From JAVBMO01 sp031552355 (GTDB taxonomy: Bacteria; Bacteroidota; Bacteroidia; Bacteroidales; P3): a stretch of 5,913 nucleotides of DNA. This document shows positions 1-5,095 of this stretch, piece by piece. The notes beneath the pieces were generated by a model, which saw nothing but the letters and a program-made list of their open reading frames with translations, ran no database searches and was not told the origin of the DNA. The translations under genes were made by a program, and so were the position numbers. Position 1 is the first letter of the stretch. The number at the start of each line of letters is the position of its first letter. Location: positions 1 through 5,913 of the forward strand of contig JAVBMO010000171.1 in NCBI GenBank assembly GCA_031552355.1, written 5' to 3'.

Positions 1-1
1 A

Positions 2-82
2 GACATCGAATTAGAAGAGCATTTAGGAAAACCTGTTGCTTTTCAAAGAAATTATTTAACCACAAAAAAGCCTTTGACTTAG
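2..82 (+). CDS. 3' end of an unidentified protein-coding gene (cut by the window edge)
   Basis: An open frame enters from the left edge and ends at TAG (80-82), giving 26 residues that begin DIELEEHLGKPVAF and end TTKKPLT. The composition (charged residues, ordinary codons, an ELEEHLGKP-like helical stretch) looks like real coding sequence rather than AT-rich noise, and a hairpin sits directly over the stop. I do not recognise the family. Genes for this type of sigma-54 activator are, from memory, often near miaB in Bacteroidota, but this tail does not resemble the C-terminal TRAM domain of MiaB. The start and most of the gene lie outside the window. Confidence 0.5.
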   Translation, partial: DIELEEHLGKPVAFQRNYLTTKKPLT

Positions 83-89
83 CTTTTTT
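64..89 (+). terminator. Possible weak terminator hairpin over the stop of the left-edge gene
   Basis: AAAAAAGC (64-71) and GCTTTTTT (82-89) are perfect 8-base inverted arms around a 10-base loop, and the right arm is itself a T-run. The stem has only two G-C pairs, so it would be a weak intrinsic terminator, able to act in either direction because of the A-run on one side and the T-run on the other. It overlaps the TAG stop. The call rests on symmetry and position only. Confidence 0.35.
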
Positions 90-257
90 CTACATCAATT
101 ATGGATACATATAATCAGCATACTTTGGGAAACACCACCAATTTTCTTTCAAATTCAATTTTCAACAGACCTGTTTTCTTGTTATTTTTTCAAAATACAG
201 AAAACTTTCGTCAAAATTTCTTTATTCTTGGGTTGAGCAAATTTGAAAATATTCCCG

Positions 258-265
258 TATTTTTG
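258..265 (+). promoter_or_regulatory. Candidate Bacteroidota -7 promoter box for the activator-aroA unit
   Basis: TATTTTTG (258-265) matches the Bacteroidota -7 consensus TAnnTTTG exactly and lies 41 bases before the activator ATG, which would place the transcript start near 270. The upstream -33 partner (TTTG) is imperfect: GTTG at 232-235 leaves a 22-base spacer against the usual 19-21, and the TTTG at 242-245 is too close. In AT-rich DNA such a box can arise by chance. The stretch between 90 and 257 holds nothing else that I can support. Confidence 0.4.
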
Positions 266-294
266 CAATAGAACTACAATAACTTCTTTTTGAC

Positions 295-299
295 AAGGA
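295..299 (+). promoter_or_regulatory. Shine-Dalgarno-like site supporting the ATG at 307
   Basis: AAGGA at 295-299 stands 7 bases before the ATG at 307. Most genes in this window lack any purine-rich site, so this one helps to fix the activator start. It agrees with the family, in which the protein begins only a few residues before the conserved RFGIIGNS segment. Confidence 0.5.
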
Positions 300-306
300 A
301 AAACTT

Positions 307-1557
307 ATGGACAGACAGCAAATAAAAGCCCGTTTCGGGATTATCGGAAATTCGCCTCTGCTGAACAGGGCCATTGACATAGCTTCTTTGGTAGCGGCTA
401 CCGATATGAGTGTGCTCATTACCGGAGAAAGCGGCGTTGGGAAAGAGGTTTTTTCTAAAATCATCCATTTGCTGAGCCCACGAAAACATGCCAAAAATGT
501 GGCTGTAAACTGTGGCGCCATTCCCGAAGGAACCATAGAATCGGAACTTTTCGGACATGTGAAAGGATCTTTTACCAATGCAGAAAAAGACCGCAAAGGT
601 TATTTCGAAGAGGCCGACGGCGGAACCATTTTTTTGGACGAAGTGGCGGAACTTCCTTTACAAATGCAAGCCAAACTTTTACGCGTACTCGAAAGCGGTG
701 AATTTATGAGAGTAGGTTCTTCGAAACCGCAAAAAGTAAATATACGGGTAATTTCGGCCACGAATGTCGATATTCCCGAAGCCATTAAAAAAGGGAAATT
801 CCGCGAAGATTTGTTTTTCCGGCTGAACCAGATTTCCATTTCCATTCCGGCCTTGAGAGAACGCAAAGAAGATATTTTCCCTTTGTTTCTGAAATTTGCA
901 TCCGACATTTCGGACAAATACCGCATGCCGGTTTTGCAACTGACACCCGAAGCAAAAGACCATCTTATCAATTATCCGTGGTATGGCAATATCCGGGAAT
1001 TGAAAAATATTACGGAACAGATTTCTATTATTGAACAAGACCGCCTTATAAGCAAGGATACTCTTTTGTCGTATATTCCCGAAGCCCATCGAAGCGGCAA
1101 TCTTCCAGCCATTTATCAAGGGGCAAAAAAGGAAGACCCTTTGCAACCTTCGGAACGTGAAATTCTTCTGAAAGCACTGAATGTGAATCAAATGCTATTG
1201 GAAATGCGAGGTGAAATCAACGAATTGAAAGCCATTATCGGCAATTTGATGAGGCATGGCAACATTTCCGTCAGTGAAAACCTGACAAGGCATAATTCCT
1301 TGCCCGAAGTAGTTTTACCTTCGACAAATGAGGCCAATTACAATGTCATTTCCCCGAAAAAAAGGGATGAGATACATGAAGAGTTCGAAGACCCCGAAAT
1401 GATTGAAGACGAACCGCTTTCATTGTCGGAAAGGGAAAAGAAAGCGATTATAAAAGCCTTGGAACGCAACCACGGCAAACGGAAATCGGCCGCTCAAGAG
1501 TTGGATATTTCCGAAAGGACTCTCTACCGGAAACTTAAAGAATATAGTTTGGAATGA
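307..1557 (+). CDS. Sigma-54-dependent transcriptional activator (AAA+ / Fis-type HTH, no receiver domain)
   Basis: Predicted 416-residue cytoplasmic enhancer-binding protein that would use ATP hydrolysis to remodel RpoN (sigma-54) RNA polymerase. Visible parts: an N-terminus starting almost directly at the AAA+ domain (RFGIIGNS, 9-16), so there is no receiver or other sensor domain; Walker A GESGVGKE (40-47); sigma-54 contact loop GSFTNA (87-92) in place of canonical GAFTGA; Walker B GGTIFLDE (105-112); ATN sensor I (151-153); FREDLFFRLN with arginine-finger candidates (165-174); sensor II WYGNIREL (225-232); a variable charged linker (about 260-370); and a Fis-type helix-turn-helix (about 372-411, with SAAQELDISERTLYRKL). 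ATG 307 is preceded by AAGGA. The stop overlaps aroA. Without a sensor domain, activity is presumably set by expression level or a partner. Similar receiver-less activators are, from memory, common in Bacteroidota and often annotated as response regulators. No -24/-12 promoter was found in the window, so its targets are unknown. Confidence 0.93.
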   Translation: MDRQQIKARFGIIGNSPLLNRAIDIASLVAATDMSVLITGESGVGKEVFSKIIHLLSPRKHAKNVAVNCGAIPEGTIESELFGHVKGSFTNAEKDRKGYFEEADGGTIFLDEVAELPLQMQAKLLRVLESGEFMRVGSSKPQKVNIRVISATNVDIPEAIKKGKFREDLFFRLNQISISIPALRERKEDIFPLFLKFASDISDKYRMPVLQLTPEAKDHLINYPWYGNIRELKNITEQISIIEQDRLISKDTLLSYIPEAHRSGNLPAIYQGAKKEDPLQPSEREILLKALNVNQMLLEMRGEINELKAIIGNLMRHGNISVSENLTRHNSLPEVVLPSTNEANYNVISPKKRDEIHEEFEDPEMIEDEPLSLSEREKKAIIKALERNHGKRKSAAQELDISERTLYRKLKEYSLE

Positions 1558-2798
1558 TGACATTTTTTGAAATCCCCCAATTTCCCGATTCTTTTTCTGC
1601 AGAAATCCGGCTTCCTGCTTCCAAAAGTATTGCAAACCGCTTGTTGGTACTTCGCTTTTTAGCAGGGAAAGGGCTTTCTCCCAAAGGTTTGTCCGAAGCT
1701 GATGATACACAATTGCTGAAATCCCTTTTGGAAAAAATCAGAACAAGCAAAAATGCCGTTTTGGATTGCAAAAATGCCGGTACCACATTTCGATTTTTAA
1801 CATCTGTATTAAGTATTTCAGAAGGTTCCTATGTCCTAACCGGAAGCGAACGAATGCAGCAACGCCCCATAAAAGACTTGGTGGATGCTTTGGTTTCTTT
1901 GGGCGCCGACATACAATATTTGGGAAAAGAAGGCTTCCCTCCCCTACAAATTAACGGAAAGCCGTTGAAAGGTGGAAATCTGACCATTAAAGCGAACATC
2001 AGCAGCCAATATGTTTCATCATTGCTGTTGATAGCGCCATTTTTGAAGGAAGGCCTTTGCATTTCCATTGAAGGGGGGATTTCTTCACGCCCTTATATTG
2101 AAATGACCTGTCAATTATTGTTCCTCTGTGGGTTTCAGGCTATTTTTGAAGGGAACTGCATAAAAGTGGACGCCCGAAAAACGGAATCTCCTTTTTTAGA
2201 AAATCCGTTTATTGAAAAAGATTGGAGTGCCGCTTCATATTTTTACGCCATCGCTGCATTAGGAAAAGATATTCGTTTCCGCATTGACGGGCTGACGGAA
2301 AAAAGCCTGCAAGGCGACGGCAGGGTTTTGCCCAAACTTTTCCGCCAATTCGGCATAGAAACTATTTTTACCGAAAATGGCATTTTCATACAAAAATCCA
2401 AAGATTTAACTGTCGTAGAAACCTTTTCGTACGATTTTTCACAAGAACCTGACCTTGCCCAAACCTTTGCCGTAGTTTGTGCTGCTTTGGGTGTAAAAGC
2501 CATTTTAACAGGATTACATTCATTGCGGGTAAAAGAAACCGACCGCATTGCGGCTTTGGCAACAGAACTTTCTAAAATGAATGTAGAAGTTCAAACTTTT
2601 GATACCGAACTTCATTTGCAAGCTTCCGAAATTCAAATTTCAGAAAGCACAGCCACTTATGGCGACCACCGGATGGCAATGGCTTTTGCTGTTTTGGCGG
2701 CAAAATTTCCGCATGTCAAAATTCAAAATCCGGAAGTTGTGGAAAAATCATTTCCCCACTTTTGGGACGAATTGAAAAAATGTCACTCCCCTTTATAA
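1554..2798 (+). CDS. aroA: 3-phosphoshikimate 1-carboxyvinyltransferase (EPSP synthase)
   Basis: This 414-residue protein joins shikimate-3-phosphate and phosphoenolpyruvate to make EPSP, the sixth step of the cytoplasmic shikimate pathway to chorismate. Length is normal (about 405-430). Family landmarks in order: substrate site KSIANR (24-29); PEP-site loop NAGTTFRFLT (74-83); GSERMQQRPI (97-106); SSQYVSSLLL (150-159); RPYIEMT (179-185); DWSAASYF (223-230); SLQGDGRVLPKLF (251-263); PDLAQT (299-304) with the catalytic Asp; LRVKETDR (324-331) with the catalytic Lys-Glu; GDHRMAMAFA (370-379); and the terminal VVEKSFPHFW (395-404). Every catalytic segment is present, so it should be active. The gene begins inside the activator stop (ATGATGA; ATG at 1554 or 1557), has no Shine-Dalgarno site and is probably translated by coupling. 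It ends 6 bases into the convergent gene. The SIANR and TTFRF residues differ slightly from the usual SISNR and TAMRF of Bacteroides AroA, as I remember it. Confidence 0.96.
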   Translation: MMTFFEIPQFPDSFSAEIRLPASKSIANRLLVLRFLAGKGLSPKGLSEADDTQLLKSLLEKIRTSKNAVLDCKNAGTTFRFLTSVLSISEGSYVLTGSERMQQRPIKDLVDALVSLGADIQYLGKEGFPPLQINGKPLKGGNLTIKANISSQYVSSLLLIAPFLKEGLCISIEGGISSRPYIEMTCQLLFLCGFQAIFEGNCIKVDARKTESPFLENPFIEKDWSAASYFYAIAALGKDIRFRIDGLTEKSLQGDGRVLPKLFRQFGIETIFTENGIFIQKSKDLTVVETFSYDFSQEPDLAQTFAVVCAALGVKAILTGLHSLRVKETDRIAALATELSKMNVEVQTFDTELHLQASEIQISESTATYGDHRMAMAFAVLAAKFPHVKIQNPEVVEKSFPHFWDELKKCHSPL

Positions 2799-3602
2799 CC
2801 TGGTGGAACCAAAAGACAGGGCTATTCCTGCGCTGAATGGCGGCAATTTGGTTTGAGAATGGTTAGATTTAAAACAATCGGTCAAACGATAGCGAGACCA
2901 AATACTAAACCAGTTCCACCCTAAAGAAAGCTGCAAACCTGCATCGAAAGGAACGAATAAAGCAGGGTCTTTGTATTGCAATTCCGTTTCAAGATTGGAG
3001 GGTCCGTAAAATTCTATATCATAATACCTTGAATAGTTGTAATTTCCGTAGGCTAATAATTCAATATATTTCCCTGCTTTTTTAAAATAACCCCAATAGC
3101 TAAGATCTGTCATTTTCCCAAAATTAACACGTCCACCCACAGCGACTCCAAAAGCCCAAGTACGGTAACGTTCATGATGAATTACATAATCGGGATCAAA
3201 ATCTACTTGAAAATCAAAGATATTGTTTTGCATTCCATCTCTGATTGCATAACGGTTATAGGCAAAATCCGTATTAAGAATCAATCCGAAATGCCGTGCA
3301 ATCTGATAGCGCCATTTGAAACCAAAATCGACATTAAATGAGGACCCATAAAGTAATTCCGAAGTGTTATTTTCAATTTCACCAAAAATAAAACCTGCTC
3401 CTACATAAGGTTCCACATACCACATACGGTGAAAAGGATGTGTATTTTCTTTCTTTATTATGTACTCCTTAGGGGTGCTTCCTTCGCAAATCACAGCTTC
3501 GGGCGTTGCCCTGTTTTCGGAAACAGTATCTGTAATAATTTCATTCGATTGCGCAAAAATAAAACCAAAAGTACAAATCAAGAGTAAACTTATTTTTTTC
3601 AT
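2793..3602 (-). CDS. Probable outer-membrane beta-barrel protein, function unknown
   Basis: This 269-residue protein starts with a clear Sec signal peptide: MKK, a hydrophobic stretch (ISLLLICTFGFIFA, 4-17) and likely signal peptidase I cleavage after Ala17, before QSNE. The Cys at 10 lies inside the hydrophobic core without a lipobox, so it is probably not a lipoprotein. After a polar segment (18-58), the rest alternates short aromatic/Gly-rich strands typical of a small transmembrane barrel: WYVEPYVGAGFIFG (61-74), SSFNVDFGFKWRYQ (87-100), FGLILNTDFAYNRYA (105-119), RTWAFGVAVGGRVNFG (147-162), YIELLAYGNYNYSRYY (179-194), FDAGLQLSLGWNWFSIWSRYRL (219-240, quoted as range only for the strand pair) and FSAGIALSFG (256-265). 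I do not recognise a named family. It follows the TraB-like gene by 17 bases with no evident promoter or Shine-Dalgarno site, so it is probably co-transcribed. Its stop overlaps the aroA stop. Confidence 0.8.
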   Translation of the reverse strand: MKKISLLLICTFGFIFAQSNEIITDTVSENRATPEAVICEGSTPKEYIIKKENTHPFHRMWYVEPYVGAGFIFGEIENNTSELLYGSSFNVDFGFKWRYQIARHFGLILNTDFAYNRYAIRDGMQNNIFDFQVDFDPDYVIHHERYRTWAFGVAVGGRVNFGKMTDLSYWGYFKKAGKYIELLAYGNYNYSRYYDIEFYGPSNLETELQYKDPALFVPFDAGLQLSLGWNWFSIWSRYRLTDCFKSNHSQTKLPPFSAGIALSFGSTRL

Positions 3603-3619
3603 TTGATGAATATTTTATG

Positions 3620-4441
3620 TTATAAGACTAATTTTAACGGTTTTAAAGAAAACCCTTTTTCTTCCAGCAAAGAAACCATCCCTTGGGAAAAAGCCGTATC
3701 ATGCAAATGCATAGCGCCAACAGCTATAAAAGCAGATTTTTCTTGCTCAACAATATATTGCACTATTTTGTTCACTGCCTTGCGATTTCTTTTATCTAAA
3801 AATTTCTTTGGAAGAAAAGAGGAAGAAAAACTATCTTTCAGATTTTCATTCAAAGATTCAAAATCCTGGTTTTTATAATATTGAAGCATTTCGTCAAAAC
3901 CCTCTTTTACGGTTTCCTTTTTAGATAAAAAGGTTTTAAGCATTTTCACTTGTCCCTTTGACGACGAGTTCAACAAAGTCAGTTGGTCTTCAAGCGTTTC
4001 GAGTCCGAAAGTCTCTTTTTCTCTCTTTCTCGCAAAGTCGAATAATTCCTTATCCACCGAAGAGGTCGTTTCGGTTTCCTGTTCCGAAAACAACAGAGTA
4101 TAGGCAAACAAAGGGCTTATTTGTTTGGCTTTTTCTTCGCCAAAATTTTTGAAAACACTGTATTGCATCAGTTTTCCAAAGTCCCTTTTCCCCAACAATT
4201 TATCCAAAGTTTTTTCGGCATTAGAATGAAAAACATTTGAATAGGAAATTCCTGAGGGCATTTCATTCAAATCTAATTCCGCCCAAAAAGTATCTGCTTT
4301 TTTTAGAGCATTAAAAACTTTTCTTGGTATCTGAAATACAGCTGTATCGTAAATATGAATAGTGCCGAACAAATATGATTCTTTCATCAATCCATTTCCC
4401 GATATTTTCCAAAAAAGAGATTGTTTTTTAGGTTTTGGCAT
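3620..4441 (-). CDS. TraB/GumN (Tiki-like) family protein
   Basis: The frame opens with an ATG at 4495 (291 residues), but the ATG at 4439-4441 (273 residues, MPKPKKQSLFWKI) is preferred, because conserved sequence begins there and a -7-like box at 4471-4478 would start the transcript downstream of the longer start. Numbered from the longer start, the two family GxxH motifs are present: GTIH (44-47, in SYLFGTIHIYD) and GAMH (260-263, in FIAVGAMHLHD). Also present are an early acidic AELDL (72-76), LETLED (165-170), DKRNRKAV (234-241) and the terminal SLLEEKGFSLKPL. Tiki proteins of this fold are metalloproteases; the activity and substrate of bacterial GumN-like members are largely unknown, so protease function is inference. 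Most bacterial relatives I know of carry a signal peptide; this one shows none with either start, suggesting a cytoplasmic location. It leads an apparent operon with the beta-barrel protein 17 bases downstream. Confidence 0.85.
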   Translation of the reverse strand: MPKPKKQSLFWKISGNGLMKESYLFGTIHIYDTAVFQIPRKVFNALKKADTFWAELDLNEMPSGISYSNVFHSNAEKTLDKLLGKRDFGKLMQYSVFKNFGEEKAKQISPLFAYTLLFSEQETETTSSVDKELFDFARKREKETFGLETLEDQLTLLNSSSKGQVKMLKTFLSKKETVKEGFDEMLQYYKNQDFESLNENLKDSFSSSFLPKKFLDKRNRKAVNKIVQYIVEQEKSAFIAVGAMHLHDTAFSQGMVSLLEEKGFSLKPLKLVL

Positions 4442-4470
4442 TTGTTTCTGTTTTATGTTTGGACAATTTA

Positions 4471-4478
4471 CAAAAGTA
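4471..4478 (-). promoter_or_regulatory. Candidate -7 promoter box for the TraB-like/beta-barrel operon
   Basis: On the minus strand 4478-4471 reads TACTTTTG, an exact TAnnTTTG match. It lies 29 bases upstream of the preferred ATG at 4441, predicting a leader of roughly 20-25 bases. No TTTG is found 19-21 bases further upstream; the nearest (4496-4493) leaves only 14 bases, so the -33 element is missing or degenerate. If the box is real, the ATG at 4495 lies outside the transcript and cannot be the start. Confidence 0.38.
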
Positions 4479-4495
4479 TGGATTTTCACATACAA

Positions 4496-4649
4496 AGTAT
4501 TTTTAAATCGAGAACTTCTTTTTTATTTATCAAGAATAAATTTTTTATTTCTTTTTAAATCAGAGATTTATATAGTGCTGTTTTTTAAAATTAATCGTTG
4601 AGATAGATTTTGTTATGTTTGTAATTACAATTTCTCTTATCTCACTGTA
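4496..4649. other. AT-rich intergenic stretch without a gene
   Basis: Between the TraB-like gene and the first IS terminal repeat there is very AT-rich DNA with stops in all frames and no RNA gene that I recognise. Its only notable structure is the nested inverted repeat at 4599-4644. It probably contains the upstream promoter region of the TraB-like gene and marks the edge between core genes and the mobile-element cluster. Confidence 0.6.
4599..4644. repeat. Nested inverted repeat with a 12-base palindrome at its centre
   Basis: TGAGATA (4599-4605) is mirrored by TATCTCA (4638-4644), and between them lies the perfect palindrome TTGTAATTACAA (4619-4630). The CTTATCTC half (4636-4643) also resembles the inner part of the IS982-type terminal repeat seen at 4875 (GAGATAAG in reverse), so it may be a further decayed element end. 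A hairpin or a regulator site upstream of the TraB-like gene is also possible. The role is unknown. Confidence 0.35.
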
Positions 4650-4667
4650 AACCTGAGTTCGATATAA
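4650..4667 (+). repeat. Terminal repeat of the IS982-family remnant (copy A)
   Basis: AACCTGAGTTCGATATAA is identical over 18 bases to the reverse complement of 5061-5078 and differs at one base from 4875-4892. It lies 8 bases outside the transposase stop codon, as expected for an element end. Confidence 0.85.
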
Positions 4668-4675
4668 GCATTTTC

Positions 4676-4876
4676 TTAAAAGAGGGCTAATTGAGTTGTT
4701 TTCGGTTCAAATTCCACTTTGGTGGACGGCTTCTTTGGAAAGAAGCTGTAAGCGGCTAATCCCGCCAATAGATTAGTCAAAAAATTGGCGAAAGACCGAT
4801 GGCGAGTATGTTCTATTTGGCAAGCATTCTTTAGTTCATCGTTAACGGTCTCTATTACAGATCGCTTTCTTAGTAA
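4676..4876 (-). pseudogene. C-terminal fragment of an IS982-family transposase
   Basis: On the minus strand from 4876 to the TAA at 4676-4678 there is an uninterrupted 66-codon frame beginning LLRKRSVIETVNDELKN, continuing CQIEHTRHRSFANFL and AGLAAYSFFPKKPS, and ending TTQLALF. The block R-K-R-x-x-I-E-T-V-N-D-E-L-K followed by Q-I-E-H-T-R-H-R-S is the characteristic IS982-family (DDE) C-terminus, and the Glu of IET is the expected third catalytic acid. The two catalytic Asp residues and about the first three quarters of the protein are missing because a repeat-bounded element joins at 4875-4876. There is no start codon or promoter of its own, so it is a dead fragment. Within it the SFFPKK codons form an 8-base inverted repeat (4729-4746), which looks like a by-product of the code. 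Confidence 0.85.
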
Positions 4877-4892
4877 CCTGAGTTCGAGATAA
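4875..4892 (+). repeat. Left terminal repeat of the MITE-like element (copy B)
   Basis: AACCTGAGTTCGAGATAA has one mismatch (G for T at base 14) to copies A and C. It has the same orientation as copy A and is opposite to copy C. Its first two bases fuse with the last readable codon of the truncated IS982 transposase. Confidence 0.8.
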
Positions 4893-4926
4893 GAAATAAT
4901 TATAATTTATTGATTTTTAGGCTTAC

Positions 4927-4943
4927 TAAATCCTACGGATTTA
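4927..4943. repeat. Internal hairpin 1 of the MITE-like element
   Basis: TAAATCC (4927-4933) and GGATTTA (4937-4943) are perfect 7-base arms around TAC. An AT-rich spacer containing TTTATAGAAAA follows and leads to hairpin 2. The pairing of two short palindromes is like REP-type intergenic repeats. Confidence 0.55.
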
Positions 4944-4976
4944 TATATTTATAGAAAAGAGGAACAAAATGTCATA

Positions 4977-4997
4977 TTCGACCCCGTTGGGATCGAA
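4977..4997. repeat. Internal hairpin 2 of the MITE-like element (GC-rich, REP-like)
   Basis: TTCGACCCC (4977-4985) pairs with GGGATCGAA (4989-4997) around a GTT loop, with one C-A mismatch (4982/4992). This is the most GC-rich patch in the cluster. Palindromes of the type GACCCC-GTTG-GGGTC are, as I recall, common dispersed repeats in Bacteroidota; that link is from memory. Confidence 0.55.
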
Positions 4998-5060
4998 CAA
5001 CATGGTGAATTCTCATTCATATAACTATACAATACATTTGGCATTGATAATGAATGCATT

Positions 5061-5078
5061 TTATATCGAACTCAGGTT
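5061..5078 (-). repeat. Right terminal repeat of the MITE-like element (copy C)
   Basis: Read on the minus strand this is AACCTGAGTTCGATATAA, identical to copy A and 17/18 to copy B. Two bases (AA) separate it from the start of the IS5-family element. Confidence 0.85.
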
Positions 5079-5095
5079 AAGAGGTTGTCTAAATT

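Larger units (their letters stand above)
4650..4876 (-). mobile_element. 3'-end remnant of an IS982-family insertion sequence
   Basis: The remnant starts at its outer terminal repeat (AACCTGAGTTCGATATAA, 4650-4667) and runs inward through the end of the transposase gene until 4876, where it is cut by the terminal repeat of a second, MITE-like element. The rest of the transposase and the other terminus are not found to the right; an IS5-family element begins there instead. A complete IS982 element is about 1 kb, so roughly three quarters is missing and the element cannot move by itself. Confidence 0.8.
4875..5078. mobile_element. MITE-like element with IS982-type terminal inverted repeats
   Basis: This 204-bp segment is bounded by inverted 18-base repeats (4875-4892 and 5061-5078, 17 of 18 matching) of the same sequence as the end of the neighbouring IS982 remnant. 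The interior (about 168 bp) holds no transposase sequence, only AT-rich DNA with two short hairpins at 4927-4943 and 4977-4997. This is the form of a non-autonomous element mobilised by an IS982 transposase. No target duplication can be checked, because the left flank is a truncated transposase gene and an IS5-family terminus starts 2 bases past the right end. Alternative: copy C is the far end of the IS982 remnant itself after an internal deletion, and copy B marks a separate event. Confidence 0.65.

Noticed and set aside
173..205. GTTTTC/GAAAAC inverted repeat in the leader region before the activator.
   Set aside because: It is only six bases with a 21-base loop in AT-rich DNA, so it is expected by chance.
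101..271. A 56-codon plus-strand frame (MDTYNQHTLGNTT... ending PVFLQ) between the left-edge gene and the activator.
   Set aside because: It has no ribosome binding site, its Phe/Asn/Leu-rich composition is what AT-rich noncoding DNA gives, and it overlaps the candidate promoter box of the activator.
222..596. A 124-codon minus-strand frame across the activator start.
   Set aside because: It is antisense to a well-supported AAA+ domain and shows no recognisable protein pattern; it is a shadow frame.
679..1191. A 170-codon minus-strand frame inside the activator gene.
   Set aside because: It is antisense to conserved AAA+ motifs and has an atypical composition; it arises from the codon use of the real gene.
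4729..4746. A perfect 8-base inverted repeat (GCTTCTTT/AAAGAAGC) that could be a terminator.
   Set aside because: It falls on the SFFPKK codons of the IS982 transposase fragment, where the Phe/Lys codons are naturally self-complementary, and no T-run follows.
4977..4997. The GC-rich hairpin considered as an intrinsic terminator or a single CRISPR repeat.
   Set aside because: No T-run follows on either strand and there is no second copy with spacers; it fits a REP-like palindrome better.
5038..5058. A TTGGCA ... TGCA segment considered as a sigma-54 -24/-12 promoter that the activator might use.
   Set aside because: The GG and GC doublets are 16 bases apart, not the required 12, and it lies inside a mobile element with no suitable gene downstream.
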